A DNA stretch of 64,000 nt from Meira nashicola (taxonomy: Eukaryota; Basidiomycota; Exobasidiomycetes; Exobasidiales; Brachybasidiaceae), in assembly GCA_001600355.1 (NCBI GenBank), contig BCJU01000001.1, forward strand, positions 3,803,178-3,867,177, read 5' to 3'. The notes beneath the pieces were generated by a model that was not told where the DNA came from, did no database searches, and worked only from the letters and a program-made list of their open reading frames with translations. The position numbers were made by a program, and so were the translations under genes. Shown here piece after piece: positions 31,892 through 41,264 of this stretch (position 1 is its first letter; each line of letters starts with the position of its first letter).

Positions 31892-33209
31892 GTTGTTATT
31901 GATGGAGGTGAAAGAGAAGAAGGTGTGCTGTACTTTTTGAAGTAGAAACCATCCCGCCCTAGTCACAAATTGACTCAGGGTTCTGCTCGCACGGGCTATT
32001 TGAAATGTGTACTGTGTAGCGTGACTATTTTTTTTTTTTCAATTGGTGCCCGCGTTTTTTCTTCTAGCAATTTTGGACTATTTTTTTTTCTTCTTCCTGA
32101 CAATAACGATCTTGTATTGTGAGATAATTTGGACAATCAATGATGATTCACATGAGACTGATTCAGCATACATAATAAAACTTCGATAAATTCATTTCAC
32201 TTCACAAATCCCACCTAACACTCTGTTGTCAACCCATTCACTATGGTTGTCATCAATTTTTGATGGTGGGAAGATAGTCAGATTATGATTTAAGCTTTTC
32301 AATTTTGGCACTTTTGTGTTTTGATTGTTAGGCTTAATCATCGTCCTGCTCAGACACCGCCTTTGATTAGATTTAAATGGTCAAGGCGGTCACGTGTGTT
32401 AGGAGACATCTTTTTTATATTGAATTTTTGAATTTTGAAATTGAATGAAATGATGATGATCGAAATTGTGAGCCGAGTATGAGGTAGTCTAGAATGCATA
32501 TGTCCGGATCGGATAAACATCTTGAATCAATCTAAGTGTGTGTGTGTGTGTGTTTGTCATCCCCTTCTCTCAGATTAAGATCTAGACTTTTATGAAAATT
32601 TTAATCTAACACAGCCATACGAATAAGGGGACCAGGTCAAAGCACTCATTTCGATGGTAATCCTTTCTTCTTTTTTTGGCCGACAGGTGTCATGCCAAAC
32701 AATGATGTCATTAAATTAAATTTCCTTCTTGGCTTGGCTCTCTTTGTGTAGTGGGTGCCCCTGCGCGCGTGAGTGTGTGCATGGTGGAGTAAAATTGCTG
32801 CGTGCCCCTTCTGTTTGGTATTCTAGAAGAAGCATTTACCGCCGCATTTTATAGAAACAGCGCAGCGCAGCGCCTCATCGTCATGGGCATTAATATATGT
32901 ATTTTAAAAAAAAAGACGCCTTTACGCTAAAGTGCGGGAAAATAAAGATTTGTTTTTTTTAACACTAATTTTACGTCGATCGGAATTGTTGATGATCAAC
33001 AACGTCTCAAGAAAAGAATTAAATCTAGACCGCATAAGGTATATTTTGTGATGTGAAAGATGGTGCTATAATCTGAATTTTTTTAGTGTGGAGGGTGATT
33101 AAAGTGAATCAAGTTGAAAGGTATATAAGCTTGACAAAATTCATAGAAGAATAACTTTTGATACATCCAAACACAAACATCTCTTTCTTCTTTCTTCTAT
33201 TTATTCAAG
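31892..33209. other. Divergent promoter region, NPT1 / Sur7-like gene
   Basis: 1318 bp. Contents include T-runs near 32030-32090, a GT microsatellite, TTCTAGAA at 32821-32828, a CAGCGC tandem near 32862-32872, and a TATA-like TATATAAG at 33122-33129, about 85 bp before the Sur7-like ATG. No gene or tRNA was recognised. Confidence 0.5.
32536..32553. repeat. GT microsatellite
   Basis: Nine GT units in the NPT1/Sur7-like intergenic region. Confidence 0.8.
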
Positions 33210-33908
33210 ATGGTACGCAAAGCATTCTGTGTTCCAGCATTGGTTACAAGCTTTATCGCAATTGTTTTATTGGTTCTTACAACTGTTAGTGTTCCAACAA
33301 CATATCATAAATCAACACCATTTGATATCGTTCGTGCTAATAATTTACAAGGTGCAGTCGATTTAACTTCTGATAATCGTAATGGATTAAATCGTATTCG
33401 ATTCGGATTATGGGGTTATTGTAGTGAACCTTTGGATAGTGATCGTTTTAGTGAATGCACAAACCCATTAGATCATATGTACGTCGCTACTTTTGCAACT
33501 TCAGGAGCATCAAATCAAAGTTCATATGAAACATCAAAAGTTACACGTGGTTATACAAGAGGTTTAGTAACTGCAGCAGTTGCTTTAGTTGCTTCAGTTA
33601 TTGCATTCATTCTTTCTTTTATTCCATCTTTAATTGTGGAATTAATTGCTTCTTTCGTTTATTTGATTGCAACTTTAATCACTCTTGCAGCTTTTATCGT
33701 TCAAATCGTATTCTTCGTTTATATTCGTCATCAAATTCATGACGTTGCAAAAAACGCAAACGTTTATCCTGGTCCAGCATTTTATTTCACTCTTATCTCT
33801 ATTCCTCTCTTATTCTTTTCCGCTTTAACCGTTTGCTGTGGTTATCGTAAAGGACGTAAAGATGTCGCTATAGATGACACAAGTAGCAAGCAAGGATTGA
33901 AGGCATAG
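33210..33908 (+). CDS. Sur7/PalI-family four-TM membrane protein
   Basis: A 232-residue single-exon protein. The first membrane segment (residues about 10-30) is followed by an extracellular loop with the family motif FGLWGYC, a second Cys (FSECTNP) and charged residues. Three more membrane segments lie at about 112-137, 143-172 and 190-212, and the tail is basic (CCGYRKGRKD). This is the SUR7/PalI (Rim9) topology. Members organise eisosomes and cell wall or, as PalI/Rim9, take part in ambient-pH sensing; which one applies is not decided by the sequence. A TATA-like box sits about 85 bp upstream. Confidence 0.85.
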   Translation: MVRKAFCVPALVTSFIAIVLLVLTTVSVPTTYHKSTPFDIVRANNLQGAVDLTSDNRNGLNRIRFGLWGYCSEPLDSDRFSECTNPLDHMYVATFATSGASNQSSYETSKVTRGYTRGLVTAAVALVASVIAFILSFIPSLIVELIASFVYLIATLITLAAFIVQIVFFVYIRHQIHDVAKNANVYPGPAFYFTLISIPLLFFSALTVCCGYRKGRKDVAIDDTSSKQGLKA

Positions 33909-34357
33909 ATACATATATACCAAACAAATAATGTTATGAATTTGATACCATTTATTATCTATTATTTGTGATTGAAGCGTTCTATGTTTATATTTTAATT
34001 TGTGCGCGCGCGGAATATCGCCATGATCACGGTACCGTTTATCCATTCCATACTCCGATATCCTTTTCTTGTACGGATGCTATTAATCCGTCACGGATGA
34101 AAAAAAGGAGGTTTTACTGAATGAAATTATCAACTAATTCTTTTTATTCAGTAATTCGGCGTAAATCAGACGCCCGAAAGCCATTTTTTGTGTCGGAGTA
34201 GAATTGCCTTTGAATACTTTCATAGAAAGGGTGCAAAATCAAATCTCGAGTATTCGGCAACAAAATTCCTTAATCAATCAAAACCAATAAAAGTTAGGAT
34301 CGGGGGAAGAACGAAACTACGCTCATCTTTCCTATCCCCCAACATTGATTGAAAAGA
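33909..34357. other. Intergenic
   Basis: 449 bp between the Sur7-like gene and the transporter pseudogene. AT-rich, with a short GCGCGCG run near 34004. Nothing else seen. Confidence 0.45.
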
Positions 34358-36005
34358 ATGGAGCAAAACGCACAAGATAACAATATAACACCAAACACAG
34401 GTTCTTTAAGAAATGAAGAATATCGAAATGAAAAAGTTGGAACGAGAATTCGTTGGAAATTTCGAGATCGATTATCATTTTTCACAAAACCAAAACTACA
34501 ATTCAACACTTCGAATCCAAGTAAAAGTATGATCAGGTCATTCAATTTAAATAATGATTATCAAGTTTCATTTATTGCTTTTAGGGATAATTATTGGACT
34601 GCTTTTATTATAAGCTTTTTAATCTCTTTTGCTGATTCATTGGATTTCTATACAATGGTTTATAGTATGCATAAAATTGCATCTTATTACAATACATCAA
34701 AAGCAAATATGTCACAAGCAATAACATATTCAATCCTTCAAAGAACTCTTGGTGGTTTATTTTCCGCTTCTTTTGGTTCTTCTTTTGGTCAAAAATATAT
34801 GGTCATGTTGGATATGGTAATGCTTGGTTCTTTACAAGTTGCAGCAACGTTTTGTAAAAATGTAAATTTATTTTTGATCATTCGTGCTTTATTCGGTTTG
34901 GGAATGTCTTCTTTATTTTCACTTGCAAGTCTTCATCTTATTAAAAATTCACCTCAACAAAAAAGAACATTTATTGGTGCAATTTTTCAATGTAGTACAC
35001 CTTTAGCTGCAATTTTAGCTGCAGGATTAAATATAATCTTTCATCAACAAGATGATTCTTGGAGAAAAATGTTTTGGGTTTCTGCTTCAATTTCTTTATT
35101 TTTGTGCAATCGTTCGGTTTATAATTCCAGAATCAAAAACTTTACAAGCACAACAAATCATTCCAAACCAACCAGAAACATTATCACAACAAGATTGGAG
35201 AAGTAGAATTAGAACTGCTGGACAAAATACGATTAAAAAACCATGGATTCAATTAAAAACAATGTTGTAATTGCATTGGAAAATATTCGCTTATAGTGCA
35301 ATTTTAATGTGCTTTTCAACTTGGTATTCTCATGCAATCAATGATACTTATATCACTTTTTTAATTTACGGTAAACAAAAACGTAATAGAACGGCAAGCA
35401 TTATACTCATGATAATCAAATCAACAAGTGTTCCAGGAATTGTTATGAGTGGTGCTTTGGCTCAATTGTTTGGTATTCGTAGAGTGGTCATTCCTTTTGG
35501 TATAATAGCAATTTCACTTATTCCTGCAGCATTGCTACCATACTCTCGTTGGGGTTTAGCACTTGGGGGTGCATTCTTGAACTTCTTTACAGAAGCATTT
35601 CTTGCTTTATTCCCAGCATATATAGGTAGAAATGCACCTTCACAATTTAGCATCATTTTACCTGCTATTGCATATCAATTGGGAGCTTCTATTTCTTCAC
35701 CTTCTTCTCAATTGATCAACGTTGTTGGAGAAAATTTATATTTTCACAGAAAAGGTCAAAAGATTCCAGCATATCAACAAGTCATTCTCACAGCTGCACT
35801 TATAACAAGCTTTTTGACAATCTTTTGGTTTTATTTGGGTCCAAAAGATGGTGATGAAGTAGGAGATGAAGAAGAAGAAGTGATACACTTAGCCGATCAA
35901 AGATTACCAATTGATATGTCATCAATCACGCCTGTAGTCACGGATCATCTTGAAGCCCCAGCAACTGCAGTTCATACTTCTTCCTATCTTATTTATCATT
36001 CTTGA
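34358..36005 (+). pseudogene. Jen1-type MFS carboxylate transporter, broken by frameshift and stop
   Basis: The first ATG is at 34358. One frame encodes membrane segments 1-6 up to about 35100 (FLISFADSLDFYTMVYSM, FLIIRALFGLGMSSLFS). Similarity then jumps by one base in a TTTTT run at 35099-35103: the continuing frame reads AIVRFIIPESKTLQ, expected at the end of TM6. That second frame meets a TAA at 35268-35270, then continues as HWKIFAYSAILMCFSTWYSH through TM7-12 (PAIAYQLGASISSPSSQ) to 36005. The pattern matches Jen1/sialate-type carboxylate permeases of about 500 residues. Two independent lesions in otherwise well-kept sequence suggest recent inactivation, or base errors in the assembly. 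No plausible intron removes either lesion without deleting conserved residues. Confidence 0.75.
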
Positions 36006-36366
36006 CCGTCTCCTATACGCTTGACATGTACTCTTAACTTTACTATTCCGAAACAGTACTCCCTCATCTCACTAATGCGAATTCGATGAAATAATCTCTT
36101 TGACCAAAAGAACATACTTGCGCATACTTTCTCATCGAGTGATGTGTTTTGTAAAAGCTTGACCTTTTCGTCTTCATACCGTTATGAATCGGAGGCCGCG
36201 TCACGTACAGGCACGAAGGGAAGGTAGAAACAATTCAAGATCAGCGCCGTTCTACAGTAATTCATGCGCCCGCATTAATTTGTGTGCTTTTATTCATTTT
36301 CTTGAGAAAAACCCAATCTTCTTCCTGATTACAAACTGTCTCGAAAACATCATTCGCAAACATCAA
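36006..36366. other. Intergenic
   Basis: 361 bp before the orphan ORF. The ORF's frame stays open from an ATG at 36184, but that stretch looks non-coding. Nothing recognised. Confidence 0.4.
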
Positions 36367-37281
36367 ATGAGTCAACAAATACACCCCGAAAGAGTTCAGC
36401 AAGCTGTAGATTGGGCTGCAAAATGGATTGCAATGAAATGTTGCTCAGCAATTCATACAAAGATAATGGATTCCAAACCATCACTTTGTTCCCTTTTGAG
36501 TCAATGCCAAGCTGCTTTGAAAAATAAGGCAGTATATGCGCCTGAAGAATTGATGTTCGGACTGCTGTTATTCCAAAATCCATCATACCAAGAAGATGAA
36601 ATCGAAGAATGCACTAAAACAATTTCCAACAATTTCAGTACACATTATCGTCAAATGTATGCTATGGTAGTAAAACGAATTGGTGAATGGTGGAATGACA
36701 AGATTCAACAACTACCTAAGCATCGTGTCTTGATTACACGGACAGAAATTGATTTAGAAGATTTTGTTCTGTCTTTTACGAAGTACATAGGTGATTCATT
36801 TGAAGATTTGTTTAGCTTATTCGACAATATTTTGTTCATGCAAGATATTATTAATGCTTGTGTCACTATGACACATTATTCTAGTGTCACATCAATCGAA
36901 CCTAATCAAGGCAAAATTATCAGCGGTTCTAACTTTTCACGAAAACCTACGGATACAGGTTGTGAAGGCACGTCCCAAATCGATTCTAAGCGGCCAAAAT
37001 TGTATCTCACTTCTATGAGCAAACCCCGTGAGCCTTCAGGGCCAGGCGATGCTGATCAGGATGGAACAGTAGGACTTTCTCGTACCCAAGAAAAACAAGG
37101 CTTCGTCGAAGAAAGCAAGAGTTACGATACTGATTCCAGCGATGATGGCTTGGAGAACGATAACGATCTGTTTACCTCAGACCTAGATGCCGTACCAGTG
37201 TGGGACTCAAATGGCAGTGATGTTCATTGGATGGTGGATTTACGCGAGAAAGACTACTGGGAAGAAGATGGGGATGTGTAA
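36367..37281 (+). CDS. Hypothetical protein, unrecognised family
   Basis: I chose ATG 36367 (304 residues, MSQQIHPERVQQ). An in-frame ATG at 36184 would add 61 residues of unlike composition. The first 180 residues are mainly helical with several Cys and Trp (WAAKWIAMKCCSAI, MVVKRIGEWWND). The C-terminal 110 residues are polar and acidic (YDTDSSDDGLENDNDLF). No signal peptide, membrane segment or known motif was seen. It lies between a broken transporter gene and a repeat copy, so it may be lineage-specific. It could also be non-functional. Confidence 0.5.
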   Translation: MSQQIHPERVQQAVDWAAKWIAMKCCSAIHTKIMDSKPSLCSLLSQCQAALKNKAVYAPEELMFGLLLFQNPSYQEDEIEECTKTISNNFSTHYRQMYAMVVKRIGEWWNDKIQQLPKHRVLITRTEIDLEDFVLSFTKYIGDSFEDLFSLFDNILFMQDIINACVTMTHYSSVTSIEPNQGKIISGSNFSRKPTDTGCEGTSQIDSKRPKLYLTSMSKPREPSGPGDADQDGTVGLSRTQEKQGFVEESKSYDTDSSDDGLENDNDLFTSDLDAVPVWDSNGSDVHWMVDLREKDYWEEDGDV

Positions 37282-37350
37282 AGCTGCGACGGAGTACAAA
37301 ATTGAGTGTATTGATCACCTTTGTATGTTTAAGATTCTGAATAAAGTAAT

Positions 37351-37510
37351 GATGTAACTAAAGAATCACTCTTGATGGATAAGCGAGAAATAAGTTAAAT
37401 TGAACAATGGTCCTTCTCAACTTCACTTGTAACAAAGATATGTACGATGGTCTGAATATTGTGACGTACATCAAAGAGACTGAAACGATGTAGTATGTCA
37501 CACATTCTCA
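37351..37510 (+). repeat. Dispersed repeat, copy 1
   Basis: Matches 50709-50850 on the same strand. The 56-base block from CTAAAGA aligns without gaps at about 75% identity by eye (shared cores CGAGAAATAAGT and TACATCAAAGA). A gap of about a dozen bases follows in copy 2. The frame that is open in copy 2 contains a TAA here, so coding conservation is unlikely. Possibly a relic of a non-autonomous mobile element. Confidence 0.7.
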
Positions 37511-37571
37511 CTGATAATCGTTGAAAACTGAAAGAAAAATATTGGAGGTACTCTTCACGTGTTTCGGCTGT

Positions 37572-37700
37572 AAAAATAAAGGCGGATTCGAACTCGATGT
37601 CAACGAAAGAATAGCTAGGCTTTTCTTACCGTTTTGAAGTGATTCTGTTCATTCAACTTTACTACGAGCTCGTCACGCCGTACATTGAGAATTGTCCACG
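37572..37700 (-). repeat. Pol III-promoter-like element, copy A
   Basis: Homologous to 39919-40046 in opposite orientation. On the minus strand, A-box TAGTAAAGTTG is at 37664-37654 and B-box GTTCGAATC at 37593-37585, 60 nt apart. A TTTTT run follows at 37576-37572. Both boxes match the tRNA-type consensus (TRGYNNARNNG, GWTCRANNC). The B-box flanks do not pair as a T-stem and no acceptor stem exists, so this is not a functional tRNA. It may be a Pol III-transcribed non-coding RNA or a tRNA-derived SINE. Confidence 0.55.
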
Positions 37701-37882
37701 GTTTTTAATGTGCACAAAATCCAATCAAACGAGTCATTGTGTTGCTCAGCAGTAGAAGTACGCGTGAATTGATTGAAAGATGTGTGTGTGCTGAGCACCT
37801 CTCTGCACACTTTAAAAACTAGCTTCGATTGTGCATATTCCCCTTTTAGTCTACAACCACATCAGTTGTTCTTTGTCCAAAG

Positions 37883-39583
37883 ATGACAACTACACAAGCT
37901 AATTCATTATTCGCTTCCTGTACAGCATATTTGTCTAAATTTACCGTGACTGAGAATGGAGATTTGACCAATACATCCTCTAAAGATGCTTTGGTTGATT
38001 TCTTCTTCAATGTTATCGATCGTTCTACTGAAAATTCTGTTCGTCAAAATTTGAATTCTGCTTGGCAATCAAATGCAAAGGATGCATTAAAATTGGTTTT
38101 CTACTTGCTTGATGTTCGAGAAGGTAAAGCATGTACCAAACCAGCTTTGTTTGCTTTCTTGTGGCTTTATGAACGCCACCCAAAAACACTTTTAGCAAAT
38201 ATCGTGCATTTAGTCAAATTTGGTTGCGTTCGTGATTTACCAACACTTTTGATGATGATTCGCTGTAAGCATGCAAAAGGAATCGATTATCAAGATTGGC
38301 AAATCAAAAAAGTTCGAGATGTCCAGCGCAAATTTGATCATGACAATTTCTACAAAAAAGTTCGTGACGCCACCATTCCAAACGCAGCCAAGGAATTACA
38401 TGAAGCTATCGTCAAATTATTTGTGGATTCTTTGGTACAAGACAAACGTCAAATGAACAAAGCCAAGCCCGTTTCTTTATTCAGCAAATGGTTACCTTCT
38501 CAAGATTCATATCTTAATCGTACTACAGCTTTGTTTGATGATGTAGCAATGCAAATTTATCATATGGATCATGGTGATGCGCAACGACGACCGCTCTTGC
38601 ATGCACGCAATCACCTTCGCAAAGCATACATCAGTCCTCTACGCAAATACTCTCAAATTGTTGAACGTTTAATGAGCGAAAAGAAATGGAACGAGGTTGC
38701 TTATGCCAAAGTACCTTCTGTTTGTATGACACGAAATGCTACAAATTTCAAGAATCACGATGAAGAACGATATTTGGCTTATTTAAAAGGCGCAGCAGCA
38801 GGTGAAACGAAGATCAATGTGAGCGCATTAAAACCACATGAAATCTGTTTCCCGTCGCTCAAACAATCAAAGGCTTTACCTCCAGATTTGGCAAACGCTC
38901 AATGGCAAGCTTATGTTACACGTATGCAAAACAGTGGAGTATTGAATAATGCAGTAGCCGTTTGTGATGTGAGCGGTTCCATGACTGGCGAGCCCATGAA
39001 CGTGGCAATTTCTTTGGGTCTTCTTGTTGCATCACTCGCTCAAGCTCCTTGGAAAGATCATTTGATCACATTTAGTCAAGATCCCCAATTTCACTTGATA
39101 AGCGGATCAAATTTGGCTGAAAAGCTGGAGGATATCAAATACATGAATTGGGGAGCAAATACCAATTTCGATCGTGTTTTCGATCTGATTTTAGCAACGG
39201 CTAAACGTAACTCTCTCAAAGAAGAAGAGATGCCAAAAACTTTGTTCGTTTTCAGTGATATGCAATTCGATCAAGCTGATAGCAATATGACAACAACTGC
39301 ATATGATCGCATCAAGAAAAAGTATGCCAATTATGGTTACGAATTGCCACAGATTGTATTTTGGAACTTACGTGATTCAAAGGGTGTTCCTGTCACTATT
39401 ACAGATGAAGGAACAGCATTGATCGGTGGCTTTAGTGGTAACCTTTTGAAGATATTTTTGGAAGGTGCAGAATTTGAAAAAGAATGGGAGATGGTCAAAG
39501 ATACGCCAAAGATGACACCGATCGATACTATGCGTAAAGCTATCGACCATGAACGCTTCAACGTTTTGCGTGTTGTCGATTGA
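37883..39583 (+). CDS. DUF2828 protein with von Willebrand A domain (Ro60/TROVE-like layout)
   Basis: A 566-residue single-exon protein. The N-terminal 340 residues are helical and contain FYLLDVREGKACTKPALFAF and a segment ending CVRDLPTLLMM, the DUF2828 pattern. The C-terminal part is a vWA fold with a complete metal site (MIDAS): D362-x-S364-x-S366 in CDVSGSMTG, T427 in GANTNFDRV and D459 in VFSDMQFD. Ro60 has the same plan, a helical-repeat ring plus a vWA domain, and binds Y RNAs and misfolded RNAs. DUF2828 has no established function that I know of. Two divergently oriented Pol III-like elements flank the gene (see findings). The neighbourhood has few core genes. Confidence 0.8.
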   Translation: MTTTQANSLFASCTAYLSKFTVTENGDLTNTSSKDALVDFFFNVIDRSTENSVRQNLNSAWQSNAKDALKLVFYLLDVREGKACTKPALFAFLWLYERHPKTLLANIVHLVKFGCVRDLPTLLMMIRCKHAKGIDYQDWQIKKVRDVQRKFDHDNFYKKVRDATIPNAAKELHEAIVKLFVDSLVQDKRQMNKAKPVSLFSKWLPSQDSYLNRTTALFDDVAMQIYHMDHGDAQRRPLLHARNHLRKAYISPLRKYSQIVERLMSEKKWNEVAYAKVPSVCMTRNATNFKNHDEERYLAYLKGAAAGETKINVSALKPHEICFPSLKQSKALPPDLANAQWQAYVTRMQNSGVLNNAVAVCDVSGSMTGEPMNVAISLGLLVASLAQAPWKDHLITFSQDPQFHLISGSNLAEKLEDIKYMNWGANTNFDRVFDLILATAKRNSLKEEEMPKTLFVFSDMQFDQADSNMTTTAYDRIKKKYANYGYELPQIVFWNLRDSKGVPVTITDEGTALIGGFSGNLLKIFLEGAEFEKEWEMVKDTPKMTPIDTMRKAIDHERFNVLRVVD

Positions 39584-41264
39584 AGGATTGAATTGGTGGA
39601 CCGAGAAGGAGAGTAAATGTGGTATGGTGTATATTATTTGTTTCAAGGCTAAATCGTTCCAATCGATTAAAAGTATCATGTCCCATCAGAAATGTTGGTC
39701 ATGAAGTTGTATCATAAATAAAATGCATTTAAAGCAAATCATGTAGAGTAATATTTTGTTGAATAGCAATTCAGTTGTACATTAAAACAATTCAAAAAGG
39801 GTGTAAAATTCCTTATGACTTATTCTCAACTTTCCGTCAGGATGATGAAAAAAATAAAGATGAGAAGATGATTCGCAACCAATTTTAACCACAATAACTT
39901 TTTTCACTGGTAAGTATTATGGACCACTTTCAAATGTCAGGTGTGACGGGCTTGTAGTACAGTTGATCTTTGATCATCGCAATTGTAGACGCCAATTTAC
40001 AACTGCGGGTATGTTGACCGAGTTCGAATCCGCCTAAAATTTTTTTGGCTAGATTCTCCCGTCATAAAAGACTTACTTACGGTCAAGTTTTAAGCCGAAC
40101 GAGAAGCTTGGAATGCTACGCCGACTCTGTCAACCTATATTTACTGTAAATATAAATAAGACTTCCATCGAATCTCAAGGAGAATCTTATGACAAAATGG
40201 AGAGAATTAAATCCATCTTAATCTTGTCGAGTTATCTTCTCCCCTTTGAGACCTTTTCTAAATATACTAATTATATACGGTTTCATCTTCATTTATCACC
40301 ATGCAAAAATAAGCCTGGTTCGCTAAAGTTCGCCCAGACCCTTTTTACACGCAGCGCATCATAAAGGTGCATATATTCTATATGTTGCGGAGGTTTAAAC
40401 ACGCTTACGCCGGCGCACATCGAACCGTAGGTTTGTGTCTCCTAAGACGCCTTGCCCTTGCACGCGTTTTTCATAAATATTCGAATGTGTTAGCAAACAC
40501 GCATGCACGCACGCATGCTTTACAATTGGAAATGTGTAGTTCAATAGCGCTAAAATGCTATATTTTTAACTGCACGCATCTTCAATCCCCTCTCTCCTGC
40601 TCCGCCTTCGAGGCAAGTATTAAGACACGCGCTAAAGGTAGGGCGAAATAGCACTGCGTGTGAACGTGTGTGTGTTCGTGGGCGTGTCTGTAATTCCAAG
40701 GAGAACGATTGCTTTATTTTTTGAACAACGACAAATTTCACCCTTTACTCGTCCGATTCTCGTCAAACCCTAAACGCCCAAAAAAGGCCTTTCCGAACCT
40801 CCCATCATCACTCCTTTTTCTAGAATCTAGTATTCTCCCTTTCTTGGCTATCTATTTTATTTCTCGCTTTGTTTCTTTTTCGGATCGAGCATCACCTTTT
40901 GATATTTTTTTTGCTCATCTCACATCAATTCAAACATCGTAAGATCGGCAAACCGCGGTTAAACGTGAACGGATGTTAGCAAAGCATACAATCAAGCATT
41001 CTTAATTTGTTCGCTGTTCAACAACAGTTGGGATCTCAATCTTTCATTTCCTCTACTCTCACAAGAACAAGCTTTACGTCTCGTACAAATTCGAAGCTAT
41101 CGCACGTACTCGCTGGCGAGATACAAAGTATTGGAACAACGTAATTACCAGCAAATTCGTGCCACATTTCAGCTTTCCACGACAATCACGACTTCAACCT
41201 TCTTCTTCAACGACTTCTTACCACGTAGGAACACTGTACCCATTTCTCATTCTCACAAGACAAA
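39584..41264. other. Long intergenic, DUF2828 3' side to chitin synthase promoter
   Basis: 1681 bp. It contains the Pol III-like element copy B (39919-40046), TTCTAGAA at 40818-40825 and a pyrimidine-rich leader before the chitin synthase gene. Short open frames here have no coding character. Confidence 0.5.
39919..40046 (+). repeat. Pol III-promoter-like element, copy B
   Basis: A-box TAGTACAGTTG is at 39955-39965, B-box GTTCGAATC at 40022-40030 (56 nt apart), and a run of seven T at 40040-40046. It shares with copy A a 27-nt 5' block (4 differences; 39940-39966) and an exact 17-mer CGAGTTCGAATCCGCCT (40019-40035). Between the boxes CGCAATTGTA and TACAACTGCG can pair with one mismatch, resembling an anticodon stem. 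T-stem and acceptor stem do not form, so it is not a standard tRNA. Confidence 0.55.

Larger units (their letters stand above)
37282..37882. other. Intergenic with repeat copy and Pol III-like element
   Basis: 601 bp upstream of the DUF2828 gene. It contains the dispersed repeat copy at 37351-37510 and the A/B-box element at 37572-37700 (minus strand), both listed separately. Confidence 0.6.

Noticed and set aside
35267..35296. A 30-nt intron (GT...AG) that would remove the TAA in the transporter gene
   Set aside because: Far shorter than the other introns here (67-81 nt), and it would delete conserved residues of the seventh membrane segment; it would not repair the upstream frameshift.
35271..36005. 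Separate gene encoding the second half of the transporter
   Set aside because: The same frame continues upstream across one TAA with sequence expected for the middle of one MFS protein, so the two halves belong to a single broken gene.
36184..36366. 61-residue N-terminal extension of the orphan ORF
   Set aside because: Its composition differs from the rest and it looks like 5' UTR; the ATG at 36367 is more likely, although not proven.
37572..40046. Two tRNA genes around the DUF2828 gene
   Set aside because: A- and B-boxes match, but the bases around the B-box do not form a T-stem and there is no acceptor stem in either element.
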